From Actinoplanes flavus (GTDB taxonomy: Bacteria; Actinomycetota; Actinomycetes; Mycobacteriales; Micromonosporaceae), in assembly GCF_017592555.1 (NCBI RefSeq), contig NZ_JAGFNS010000004.1, positions 231,481 to 295,480 of the forward strand: DNA of 64,000 nucleotides. The letters are read 5' to 3'. Below the pieces are notes generated by a model. The model saw only the letters and a program-made list of their open reading frames with translations, had not been told where the DNA came from and searched no databases. Positions 17,573 through 25,508 of this stretch are shown one piece after another. Within the stretch, counting starts at the first letter, position 1, and every line of letters begins with the position of its first letter. The translations under genes were made by a program, and so were the position numbers.

Positions 17573-18262
17573 TCAGACGTAGACGCGGGCGGTCCAGGAC
17601 TGCACGGCGGACGCGGTCCACCTCTCCGCGTTGACGGAGTAGACCTCGACGGTGCCCCGGCTCGTTTCGTATACCTCGAAGGTATCGATGTCGGAATACT
17701 TTTCGTCCCCGGTCATCGCGGAAGTGAGATCAGCCAGAATCGCCACGGTGGCGTAGCCGTACTCGAAACACGGGTCGATTAGCGGAGCCGAGTCCGTGCA
17801 GACCCTGTCGTGCGTCGTGACCTTCACGGTGATCGAAGCGCCCTTGCGGAACGTCACCGTCTTGGACTTGAAGGTCCCGACGCCGCCGTCGCTCCCGGAG
17901 TAGAGGGTCTCGGAACGTCGCTTGTTCACGTAGACCTTGACTGCGTCGGCCTTGCTCCTACGCCCAGCCGCGGTGGCGGTGAACGCCCCACCTTTGGTGG
18001 CCTTCACGGAGGTTGAGAACCGGCCGGACTTGTTGGCCTTGGTCTTCTTCACCGCCTTGCCGTTGAACTTGATGGTCACCGTGGCGCCCTTGCCGGCTTT
18101 GCCGACGATTTTGATCTGGGCGCCCGCCTTGGTCACCTCAGCGGCGTTGATCGTTGGCGTGACCTTGGCCGCAGACGCGGGAGCGGCGGAGAAGACCAGA
18201 CCGGAGACGACGACGGCCAGGGTTGTGGACAGTGAAGCAGCGGCACGCGCTGTGCGGGTCAA
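17573..18262 (-). CDS. Secreted protein with bacterial Ig-like segment
   Basis: The 229-residue protein has a clear Sec signal peptide, with a basic n-region, hydrophobic AVVVSGLVFSAAPA and predicted cleavage after ASA. A lysine-rich beta domain follows (AQIKIVGKAGKGATVTIKFNG...), like the short Ig-like/Ca-binding units of actinobacterial surface proteins. The rest is unrecognised and ends near the stop with WTASAVQSWTARVYV. TTG at 18262 is chosen because GGGAG lies six bases upstream and it puts the signal peptide at the N-terminus. Single-gene unit; function unknown. Confidence 0.65.
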   Translation of the reverse strand: MTRTARAAASLSTTLAVVVSGLVFSAAPASAAKVTPTINAAEVTKAGAQIKIVGKAGKGATVTIKFNGKAVKKTKANKSGRFSTSVKATKGGAFTATAAGRRSKADAVKVYVNKRRSETLYSGSDGGVGTFKSKTVTFRKGASITVKVTTHDRVCTDSAPLIDPCFEYGYATVAILADLTSAMTGDEKYSDIDTFEVYETSRGTVEVYSVNAERWTASAVQSWTARVYV

Positions 18263-18598
18263 CGAGAACTCCCATCCGTGTCTCGCGCGGTCGCGCGCAA
18301 GACATCCAGGCTGTACCCAGACAGAAAGATGATCAAGGGGTGACTGGGTCAGGTTCGGCTGGTCGGACGGCCAGATGTCCTTTGCCAATGAAGTCTTTCC
18401 GTGCGCCACTGAACAACAAGTTCGGCGCCGAGTTCGCGGAGGTCAACCAGGCGGCCCCCAACCTGCTGCTGGGATGGCTGTCGGCAGAGCGCACCCATGG
18501 TGGGGGTACTGGATGGGGTCTCAGCGGGTTCTTTCGGCCGAGTTGAGCGGCGCGTGATTGTCGGGCTACGTAACCGCCCGCTCCGGCAGGAGGCGCCG
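18263..18598. other. Divergent intergenic region before the nucleotide-modification operon
   Basis: These 336 bases separate the secreted protein gene from the plus-strand operon beginning at 18599. A 52-codon frame from ATG 18388 (MKSFRAPLNNKFGAEF...) runs on the plus strand but lacks a ribosome site, so it is not called. The GGCAGGAGG ribosome site of the first operon gene lies at the right end. The operon promoter must be here; no clear boxes were placed. Confidence 0.45.
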
Positions 18599-19696
18599 AT
18601 GACCATCTCTTCCACGATTCGCCGACAAGTGGTGTCGCCTGCCGCCGGGAGGCGGATCGGCTACAGCGCATGGGGTTTCCTGACCGAAGGGGTCTTGGAC
18701 ACTCCCGACGGGGCACGTGCCTACCGCCGTGCGGTGGTCGACGCGCTCCAAGCCGCGGGGAACGAGGTCGTGCTGATGCAGGCCGACCGGGACCGGTTGG
18801 AGGCTGGGGCCGATCTGGACGACCGGTACCGGTTCGCTGCCGGTTTGCCGGAGCTGGACGCGTTGGTGTTCGAATGGCGGTGGCCGCTGCCGGGCCGCAA
18901 CACCACCGCGTGCGGGGCGCCGGGTCACACCTGCGACCTGCATCGGCAGCGGGAGCTGATCGAGCACTACACGATCGGCCTGGCCACACCGACGGTGATC
19001 TGGGACATGGACCGGCGACTACCAGGCGATGACCCGCTGCGGGCGCGGGCGAACGTGCGCGTCGGGGAGTACGCGCTGCATCCCACGCCGGGCGCGTTCA
19101 CGCTGCCCTGCCCGGTCCCTGACACGCTGCTCGACCACGCCGACTCGTATCGGCTCGCGGCAGCGGAGCGGCCGGTGTCGCTGGTGTACGTCGGGAACCA
19201 GTACGGCCGCGACGACGCGTTCGACCGGTTCTTCGCGCCAGCCGCCGCCCAGGTGACTCACCGAGTGGCCGGGAAGTGGACGGACATCGGGCCCTGGCCG
19301 CACGTGAACTTCACTGGTCGCTGCGGCTTCGACGAGGTCGCCGACATCCACCGCGGGGCGCTGGCGACGGTGTTGTTACTGCCGGAGCGCTACCGCACGG
19401 TTGGGCATCAGACGTCACGGCTGTTCGAGGCCGTCACCCAGGGCTGCCTGCCGCTGACCCCGGCCGACACGGTGGCCGCCGACCGGTTCACGCCACCGCA
19501 ACTGCATGTCCGCGACGGACGCGAGGTCGTCGAGAAGCTGCGCTGGCTACGGTCGATCGCCGGGACGCCGGCCCACCGGGACCTGATCCGAGCGTGCCTG
19601 CGCCTTTTGGAGCCATACCGGCTCAGCACCCAGGTCGCGGTCCTGCTCGACAGCCTGTACACGCTCGGCATGCCGGCGGCGAGGAGATCGCGATGA
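18599..19696 (+). CDS. Glycosyltransferase-like protein (CgeB/GT1-type)
   Basis: The 365-residue protein has two Rossmann-like halves. The C-terminal half carries the pattern of CgeB-like and GT1-family transferases: a FTGRCGFDEVADIHRGALATVLLLPE segment followed by GHQTSRLFEAVTQGCLPLTPA, where donor nucleotide contacts usually lie. The N-terminal half (GYSAWGFLTEGVLDTPDGARAYRRAVVDAL) would bind the acceptor. GGAGG precedes ATG 18599. It is the first gene of a six-gene operon and overlaps the next start as ATGA. Acceptor and sugar are unknown. A modified pyrimidine nucleotide is suggested by the next genes. Confidence 0.65.
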   Translation: MTISSTIRRQVVSPAAGRRIGYSAWGFLTEGVLDTPDGARAYRRAVVDALQAAGNEVVLMQADRDRLEAGADLDDRYRFAAGLPELDALVFEWRWPLPGRNTTACGAPGHTCDLHRQRELIEHYTIGLATPTVIWDMDRRLPGDDPLRARANVRVGEYALHPTPGAFTLPCPVPDTLLDHADSYRLAAAERPVSLVYVGNQYGRDDAFDRFFAPAAAQVTHRVAGKWTDIGPWPHVNFTGRCGFDEVADIHRGALATVLLLPERYRTVGHQTSRLFEAVTQGCLPLTPADTVAADRFTPPQLHVRDGREVVEKLRWLRSIAGTPAHRDLIRACLRLLEPYRLSTQVAVLLDSLYTLGMPAARRSR

Positions 19697-20697
19697 CGCT
19701 CACCCCGGCCACCTTCGACACCTTCGGCGACGCGTACGTGGCGGTGCTGCGCCGCATCCACGACCAGCCGGAGTACGACACCCGAGGCCGCGGCAAGGAC
19801 GCCGTGGAGGTCCCGAACATCAGCTTCCAGCTCACCGACCCGATCCGCCGATCGCCGTACCTGGTAGCTCGGCGCACGAACATCGTCTTCAACTACGCCG
19901 AGGCGCTGTGGTACCTGTCCGGGCGCGACGACCTCGCCATGATCGGCTATTACGCGCCGCGACTGGAGAAGCTCTCCGCCGACGGTATCCGGCTGACCGG
20001 CACCGCCTACGGACCGCGCCTGTTCGCCGCCGACGGCACCGACGGCCGGTCACAGTTCGACCGGGTCATCGACCTGCTCCGACACGACCCGGACAGCAAG
20101 CGTGCCGCCATGCTCGTCATGCGGCCCGATGAGCTTGTCGATTCGGGGAACCCGGATGTGGCCTGCACTCTCGCGCTGCAGTTCCTGCTGCGCGATGGCC
20201 GGTTGCACGCGACCGCCTCCATGCGCGGCAACGACGCACTCATCGGCCTGCTGTGCGACACCTTCTCGTTCACCATGATCCAAGAGCTGGCCGCCCGTCG
20301 TCTCGGTGTCGACGTCGGCACGTACACCCACCACGTCGGGTCGATGCACATCAACGTCCTCGACGCCGCCAGGGTGGAGGCGATCCTGGCCGAAGCCGAC
20401 CGGGCGCCGGCTCCGATGTTCCCCTGCTCGGAGATGCCGGACACTTCGCCGGAGGAGTTGGCGACCGTGTTGTGGTGGGAGCAGGCGATCCGTCATGGCG
20501 GCACCACGCTGACCGTCGATGCGGTCGCTCGGATTCCGGTGTCCGGCTATTGGCGGCAGGTGCTGCTGCTGTTCGAGGCGTACCGGCAGATCCGGCACAT
20601 CGGCGACCCGGTCACCGCTGGCATCACCGCAGCCCTGACCGCAGGCAACCGGTGGCTGATGGCCGCCCGCTGGCCCGACCGGATCGGCATGCCGTGA
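19693..20697 (+). CDS. Thymidylate synthase-fold enzyme, probable (d)CMP hydroxymethylase
   Basis: The 334-residue protein shares the ThyA core: nucleophile Cys158 in DVACTLALQF, the phosphate-binding MRGND loop at 177-181, and THHVGSMHI near 212-220. Aligning LLCDTFSF with the LPFNIASY segment of ThyA puts Asp189 where thymidylate synthases have the Asn that reads the uracil ring. T4 dCMP hydroxymethylase has Asp at this position and acts on cytosine, as does the CMP enzyme MilA. I infer hydroxymethylation or methylation of a cytosine nucleotide using a folate donor. It overlaps both neighbours (ATGA before, GTGA after). Confidence 0.75.
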   Translation: MTLTPATFDTFGDAYVAVLRRIHDQPEYDTRGRGKDAVEVPNISFQLTDPIRRSPYLVARRTNIVFNYAEALWYLSGRDDLAMIGYYAPRLEKLSADGIRLTGTAYGPRLFAADGTDGRSQFDRVIDLLRHDPDSKRAAMLVMRPDELVDSGNPDVACTLALQFLLRDGRLHATASMRGNDALIGLLCDTFSFTMIQELAARRLGVDVGTYTHHVGSMHINVLDAARVEAILAEADRAPAPMFPCSEMPDTSPEELATVLWWEQAIRHGGTTLTVDAVARIPVSGYWRQVLLLFEAYRQIRHIGDPVTAGITAALTAGNRWLMAARWPDRIGMP

Positions 20698-21209
20698 ACT
20701 CCGACGGCTGGCGCTGGTGGACGGTGATCCTGCTCAAGCCCGACTGCCTCGCCCGTGACCTGCTCGGCCCGGTCCTGACCGCCGTCGAGCAGCAACTTCA
20801 GGTGGTCGATGTCTGCTACGTCTTTCCCACCGAGGAACAGATCTTCACGCACTACGCCGACATCCTGCCGCTGTCCGCGCAACTCGGCCGGGATGTGCCC
20901 GCTGAACTGCGGCGCATCTACGTCGGCCGGCAGGCCGCCGTCGCCCTCGGCTACGGACCCAATGCCGCGCCACGGCTGCGGCGGCTGCTCGGCCCGACCG
21001 ACCCGGCCGCCGCAGGACTGGACACCATTCGCGGCCGGTTCGCTGCCGACAGCCTCGACAAGGCGATGGCCGAAGGCCGGCTGGTCGACAACCTCATCCA
21101 CAGCTCCGACAGCACCGAGGTCGTGCCCCGAGACTTCGGCATCTGGTACGGCCCGGCCAAGAAGCACCTGCTCCGTGCCCCGCGCCCCTCGAACGGAGAC
21201 CCTCTATGA
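20694..21209 (+). CDS. Nucleoside-diphosphate-kinase-like protein
   Basis: The 171-residue protein begins TVILLKPDCLARDLLGPVL, the NDK N-terminal strand with the conserved Lys. It keeps the catalytic motif N133-L-I-H136-S-S-D139, equivalent to N-x-x-H-G-S-D. An insertion around 45-110 makes it longer than ordinary NDK (about 135-140). It would transfer phosphate to a nucleoside diphosphate, here probably the modified pyrimidine nucleotide. GTG 20694 overlaps the previous stop and the stop overlaps the next ATG. Presence of a private NDK inside the operon argues that the pathway makes a triphosphate. Confidence 0.75.
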   Translation: MNSDGWRWWTVILLKPDCLARDLLGPVLTAVEQQLQVVDVCYVFPTEEQIFTHYADILPLSAQLGRDVPAELRRIYVGRQAAVALGYGPNAAPRLRRLLGPTDPAAAGLDTIRGRFAADSLDKAMAEGRLVDNLIHSSDSTEVVPRDFGIWYGPAKKHLLRAPRPSNGDPL

Positions 21210-22450
21210 CCGCCACCCCGAACCTCGACATCGGCCCGAGAACACTGCGCTTCATGCCGGACGAACTGCAAGCCGGCCTGGACCCGTACATGGCGCAGTA
21301 TGTCGGCTACCGCAAGAGCGGCCTGTCGCTCAACCACATCATCGGCTGCCCGCTGGACTGCGGATACTGCGTACGCCACTTCTGGGGCAACTTCGATGTC
21401 AAACAGCCCCAACTGCTCGTCTCAACCGAGCAGGCGATCGAAGACCTGATCGGCCACGAGGCGTTCCAGCCGCACGTCACCCCGATCCAGCTGTTCAACA
21501 AGGCCACCGACCCGTTCCTGCCCGGCGTCAAACCACACCTGTTCCAGGTGCTGCGCAGCCTCGACGAGCGCGGCTACACCAACCAGGCCCTGATCATCAC
21601 CCGGTTCAAGGTCACCGCCGCCGACATGGCCACCCTCGAACAGCTGCGCCATCTGCGGGTCACGCTGCTGTTCACCTACTCCGGGATCACCGACCCCCGG
21701 ATCGAACCGATCGCCAAGACCGCCACCACCGTCACCTCGATCCGCACCGCGGTCCAGCACCGCGAGCGCACCGGCGTCATCCTCTACTGGCGGCCGATCA
21801 CCCCGGGCTGGAACGACGGCGACCAGACCATGGCCCACGTCCTCGACATCGGCCGCGACGTCGACGCGATCGTCTTCACCGGCCTCTACCACAAGGCGGA
21901 GAACGCTGCCTACCTGCAAGAACAAGGTGTCAGCGTTCCGTACGGCGAAGACGAGTTCCACCGTCGCAAGACCATGCCGCACGACCTGGACGCCCGCGTC
22001 GTCGCCGCCTGGCGCGCCTCCGGCATCACCACCCCGCTGTTTCGCAAGACCTCCTGCGGCGTCGCCTACGCCCACCAAGCCGCCGACTACAACGGCCACT
22101 GGGGTGTACGAGAGATCTGCGACATCTGCCCCTTCGACCAGCAGAAACGCTGCGCCGACGCCTACCGCCCACCGACCGGGCAGGACATGCGCGAGGTCCT
22201 CGACCGCTTCGGGTACGACAGCGACTTCCTCATCGAGGACGGCCACGTCTGGACCCACGGCCTCGGCGAACAACGCCGCTACGCTCTGCAGCACACCCTG
22301 CAATTCCAGATCTGGGAACTCGACCAGCCGCACTTCCTGCACGCCCACGGCCGATCACTGACCGGCCACGGCACATCCGAGGATCAGGCTGACGCGTTCG
22401 ACCAGGTGCGGGCCCGGTTCGCGCACGCGGCCCGCTTCAATGACGACTGA
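21206..22450 (+). CDS. Radical SAM enzyme with second cysteine cluster
   Basis: The 414-residue protein has the canonical C48-x3-C52-x2-C55 motif (GCPLDCGYC) for the SAM-binding [4Fe-4S] cluster. Four more Cys (284, 305, 308, 316) near the C-terminus, in SCGVAY and CDICPFDQQKRC, could ligate an auxiliary cluster as in SPASM/twitch proteins. The TIM-barrel core is suggested by HVTPIQLFNKATDPF and VILYWRPITPGWN. No exact subfamily was recognised; a distant similarity to spore photoproduct lyase-type proteins is possible. It is translationally coupled to the NDK gene, so its substrate is probably a nucleotide or nucleic acid. Confidence 0.8.
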   Translation: MTATPNLDIGPRTLRFMPDELQAGLDPYMAQYVGYRKSGLSLNHIIGCPLDCGYCVRHFWGNFDVKQPQLLVSTEQAIEDLIGHEAFQPHVTPIQLFNKATDPFLPGVKPHLFQVLRSLDERGYTNQALIITRFKVTAADMATLEQLRHLRVTLLFTYSGITDPRIEPIAKTATTVTSIRTAVQHRERTGVILYWRPITPGWNDGDQTMAHVLDIGRDVDAIVFTGLYHKAENAAYLQEQGVSVPYGEDEFHRRKTMPHDLDARVVAAWRASGITTPLFRKTSCGVAYAHQAADYNGHWGVREICDICPFDQQKRCADAYRPPTGQDMREVLDRFGYDSDFLIEDGHVWTHGLGEQRRYALQHTLQFQIWELDQPHFLHAHGRSLTGHGTSEDQADAFDQVRARFAHAARFNDD

Positions 22451-22476
22451 TCCATTCGTACGGCGTAGGCGGTGTC

Positions 22477-23112
22477 ATGGAAACGACCTGGCGGGAGGCG
22501 ACCAACCTGGTCGCCCTCGACCTCGAAGGCAGCGGCGCCCAGGACGGTGACCAGGAAGCCATCCTGGAGATCGCCGCCGTCCGTCTCATCGCTGGCCGAC
22601 CCGATGCGGCAACCGCCTACGCCACCCTCATCGATCCCGGTCGCCCCATCCCCGCCCGACCCTGGATCTCACCCGGACTCGCCGGCACCGCCCTGTCCGG
22701 TGCGCCGACCCTCGACGACGTCGAACCGCAGTTGGCCCGCCGACTCGACGGCGCCTACCTAGTCGGACACAAGATCGGCGTCGACTGGCGGCTGCTGTAC
22801 CGCCGCTGCCCCTCGATCAGCATCGCCGGACTCATCGACACCCACCGCCTCGCCAAAGCCTTGCCCGCCACCGGCAAGAACAGCCTCACCGAGCTGCTCG
22901 CCCGCCACCGGCTCACCGACGCCGTCAACGCCGTCGCCCCAGCCAGCCGACCCCACCGCGCCCTCTGGGACACCATCGGCGCCTCCCTCCTGCTCGACAC
23001 CCTCATCCAGCAGCACTGGACCGGCGATCCGAGCCTCGACGACCTGCTCGCTGTCGCCGCCCCACCCGGCCCCAAGACCACCCCGGCGGCGCAGGCGACG
23101 CTCTTCGACTGA
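22477..23112 (+). CDS. DEDDh 3'-5' exonuclease (DnaQ-like)
   Basis: The 211-residue protein has all DEDDh elements: Exo I D15-L-E17 in ALDLEGSG, Exo II around GHKIGVD103, and Exo III H160-x4-D165 (HRALWDTIG). LIDTHRLAKAL precedes Exo III as in DnaQ proteins. It trims DNA or RNA 3' ends or hydrolyses nucleotides. It lies 26 bases after the radical SAM gene with the same orientation, so it is very likely in the same operon. It could remove modified nucleotides or process the product. Confidence 0.85.
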   Translation: METTWREATNLVALDLEGSGAQDGDQEAILEIAAVRLIAGRPDAATAYATLIDPGRPIPARPWISPGLAGTALSGAPTLDDVEPQLARRLDGAYLVGHKIGVDWRLLYRRCPSISIAGLIDTHRLAKALPATGKNSLTELLARHRLTDAVNAVAPASRPHRALWDTIGASLLLDTLIQQHWTGDPSLDDLLAVAAPPGPKTTPAAQATLFD

Positions 23113-23136
23113 ACCGCGCCGAGAGGAAACCGCACG

Positions 23137-23916
23137 ATGGAACCGCTCACCGTCACCATCGGCGGCGACATGCCCGTGCGCCGCATCGGCTACGGCACCA
23201 TGCAACTCACCGGCCCCGGACACTGGGGACCACCCGCTGACACCGGCAACGCCCTACGGATCCTGCGCCACGCCGTCCACGACCTCGGCATCGACCACCT
23301 CGACACCGCCGACGCCTACGGACCACACACCGTCGAAGACCTCATCCGCCAGGCCCTGCACCCCTACCCGGACCATCTCGTCATCGCCACCAAGGGCGGC
23401 ATGCTGCGGCCCGGACCCAACCAGTGGACACCCTGCGGCCGGCCCGAATACCTGCGCCAATGCGTCGAACTCAGCCTCCGCCGCCTCGCCGTCGACCGCA
23501 TCGACCTGTACTACCTGCACCGCATCGACCCAGCCATGCCCCTTGCCGACCAACTCGGCGCCCTCGACGACCTCCGACAAGAAGGCAAAATCCGCCACCT
23601 CGGCCTCTCGAAGGTCACCATCGACCAGGTCGAAAAGGCCCGCAGCCACACGGTTATCGCGGCCGTGCAGAACCAGCACAGCGTCGACACTGACGACCCC
23701 GTCCTTGCCTACGCCGAGCGGCACGGACTCGCCTACATCGCCCACCAGCCGTTTCGAGCAGGCGCAGATCTTGCTCGATTACCTGCGAGCGATCACGCCG
23801 CGCGAGCCCAGGACATCCTCCGTCGGCTGCTTGGGCGATCCCCGGCCCTGCTCACCATCCCGGGAACCCATTCCCTTCGGCACCTGAACGAGAACAGCAC
23901 GGTTCTCCTGGCCTGA
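23137..23916 (+). CDS. Aldo/keto reductase, shortened C-terminal region
   Basis: The 259-residue protein has the AKR tetrad D56, Y61, K86 and H128 (HLDTADAYG, IATKGG, YYLHRID) and an NADPH-site segment IPGTHSLRHLNENS. Between LAYIAHQPFRAGADLARL and ILRRLLGRSPALLTIPGT about 20-25 residues usually present are missing, though the frame is kept. It may be a natural short form or carry an in-frame deletion. GAGAGG precedes ATG 23137. It is the last gene of the operon and ends eight bases from the convergent zinc-ribbon gene. Confidence 0.85.
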   Translation: MEPLTVTIGGDMPVRRIGYGTMQLTGPGHWGPPADTGNALRILRHAVHDLGIDHLDTADAYGPHTVEDLIRQALHPYPDHLVIATKGGMLRPGPNQWTPCGRPEYLRQCVELSLRRLAVDRIDLYYLHRIDPAMPLADQLGALDDLRQEGKIRHLGLSKVTIDQVEKARSHTVIAAVQNQHSVDTDDPVLAYAERHGLAYIAHQPFRAGADLARLPASDHAARAQDILRRLLGRSPALLTIPGTHSLRHLNENSTVLLA

Positions 23917-23924
23917 ACCGCAGG

Positions 23925-24557
23925 TCACGCCCCGTCTCGGGCGAAGCCGTCCGGCAGATCCCGACGCCAGATTCGATCCCAGGGCACGTCCGTGTACGTA
24001 GTCCGCCATCGCGCGGCGCGGCCATCCGGGTGGACGCCACACGTTGGGCAGAGGCGACCTGGCCTGCGGCGTTCGGTGCCACATGCCAGGCAAGCCGTGT
24101 CATTGCCGGAGGCGAAACCATCGAGAACGCGGCGGACCACGGCCGCGAGCGGACCGGCCGGATGACGAACGGGATCCGGACAGTAGGCGATCCCGGACCA
24201 GCCCCAAGAGTTCCACGGGGCCGCTGACCGGGGAACGCGCAGGCCGGCCGACTTCTCCCGGCGTCGCTGCTGCGCGTAAGCCACAGCGCGTGGCAGAACC
24301 ACCTGCCGTACCTGCTCCAACTCGGCGACCGCCCGAACGAGGGATCCCGGGTCGGCGTCGAGCTGGCGGGGGACACCGGCGAAAACGACGAGATGATGCC
24401 AGGTTGCCCGGAAGCCGTACGGAGAGCAGTGCAGGGTGCACTCCCGCAACGCATACAGTCGCCGCTGTAACGGGAGTTGCACATCGCGTACACGGCGGGC
24501 CTGCGCGGGGAAGCTGCTCACCACGGGATCGTGACTGATCAACAGTCCAGCGGCCAC
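23925..24557 (-). CDS. Hypothetical protein with C-terminal zinc ribbon
   Basis: The 210-residue frame carries a four-Cys zinc ribbon near residue 165 (CLACGTERRRPGRLCPTCG). Upstream is a helical region with HCSPYGFRATWHHLVVFAGVP that I do not recognise. The start is uncertain (GTG 24557 used; no strong ribosome site). It follows the phosphotransferase gene by 36 bases on the same strand. It is probably part of the regulator/phosphotransferase operon, which converges on the nucleotide-modification operon. Confidence 0.55.
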   Translation of the reverse strand: MAAGLLISHDPVVSSFPAQARRVRDVQLPLQRRLYALRECTLHCSPYGFRATWHHLVVFAGVPRQLDADPGSLVRAVAELEQVRQVVLPRAVAYAQQRRREKSAGLRVPRSAAPWNSWGWSGIAYCPDPVRHPAGPLAAVVRRVLDGFASGNDTACLACGTERRRPGRLCPTCGVHPDGRAARWRTTYTDVPWDRIWRRDLPDGFARDGA

Positions 24558-24593
24558 CGGTTTCGGGCGGCTCCGCGCACCCGTCAGGGCGTA

Positions 24594-25469
24594 CTACAGG
24601 ATGCTCCAGGCGGTCAGTTCCTGCAGGTCTTCGCGGAGGCCTGCGATGCGATGGTGGACTTCGGCCGCGGCGGGGCTGCCGGGCGCTGATTTGCGGGCAT
24701 TGGTGGCGATCATCTGGAGCTCGCGGAGCAGGCAGAGGTCCTCGAAGCGGTCCCAGTCGCGGGGGTCGCGTCCATATGCGGTGACGAAGTCGCCGAAGTC
24801 GTGGCTTCCGAAGCGGCGGCAGTGAACGGCCACGGTGGCGATGTCCCACATGCGGGGTCCGGTGGAGGCGCTGTCCCAGTCGGCCAGAACGGGTGTGCCG
24901 TCGTCGCGGCGTAGGGCGTTGCGGACCTGCGGGTCGGACTGGATGAGGCCGCTGCCGAACGGCATGGTCGTGTCCCAGACCGGTGCGAGGTCGTGAAGGC
25001 GGCGAACCAGCAGTTCACGGTCGTCGCCGGTGAGGATCGTGGAGGCCTCGATCGAGCGGCGGATCCCGGTGATCGGGTCGAGCGCTGTGGGCACGCCTGT
25101 CGGCGGCAGGGGCAGGGCGTGCAGGCGACGAATCAAGTGACCGAGTTCGGCGGTGGTGATCGGCTGCGTGATGGAGGCGTCGAGCCGCTGCCACACGGTG
25201 ACGGCGTGCCCGTCGACGTCCAGCGGTTGCGGTACGCCGGGGTGCAGCGGGACGGTCGGAAAGTCCTGGTCCTGCAGCCATTCCACGAGATCGACGACCC
25301 GGCGTACCCGGTCGAGGGGGACCGCTGGCGGGGAGATCTTGACCACCACGTCGCCCACGGCGTACACCGCGTTCGTGTGGTGCCGGAGCAGAACCGCCTC
25401 GTGGGAGGAACGGTCGATGAGGTGGCAGATCTCGTCGAGCACCGGTCGGGTCCGTTCCTCGACGAACAT
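24594..25469 (-). CDS. APH-family phosphotransferase
   Basis: The 291-residue kinase-like protein has VYAVGDVVVKI (phosphate-binding Lys strand). Its catalytic loop LIQSDPQVRNAL keeps Asp and Asn but has Gln-Ser in place of the usual His-Gly, and a metal-binding LADWDSAS follows. APH proteins phosphorylate antibiotics, sugars or small alcohols. Here a role in the adjacent pathway (self-protection or intermediate phosphorylation) is possible but unproven. It lies 39 bases after the XRE regulator gene and is likely co-transcribed with it. Confidence 0.75.
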   Translation of the reverse strand: MFVEERTRPVLDEICHLIDRSSHEAVLLRHHTNAVYAVGDVVVKISPPAVPLDRVRRVVDLVEWLQDQDFPTVPLHPGVPQPLDVDGHAVTVWQRLDASITQPITTAELGHLIRRLHALPLPPTGVPTALDPITGIRRSIEASTILTGDDRELLVRRLHDLAPVWDTTMPFGSGLIQSDPQVRNALRRDDGTPVLADWDSASTGPRMWDIATVAVHCRRFGSHDFGDFVTAYGRDPRDWDRFEDLCLLRELQMIATNARKSAPGSPAAAEVHHRIAGLREDLQELTAWSIL

Positions 25470-25508
25470 GGACGCTCCTGACGGCCGGGTGTGGTGCCCT
25501 TACCCGAC

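Noticed and set aside
18388..18546. 52-codon frame MKSFRAPLNNKFGAEF... just upstream of the radical SAM operon, as a possible RiPP precursor
   Set aside because: No ribosome site, no core-like repeat or Cys/Ser pattern, and the radical SAM gene is four genes away.
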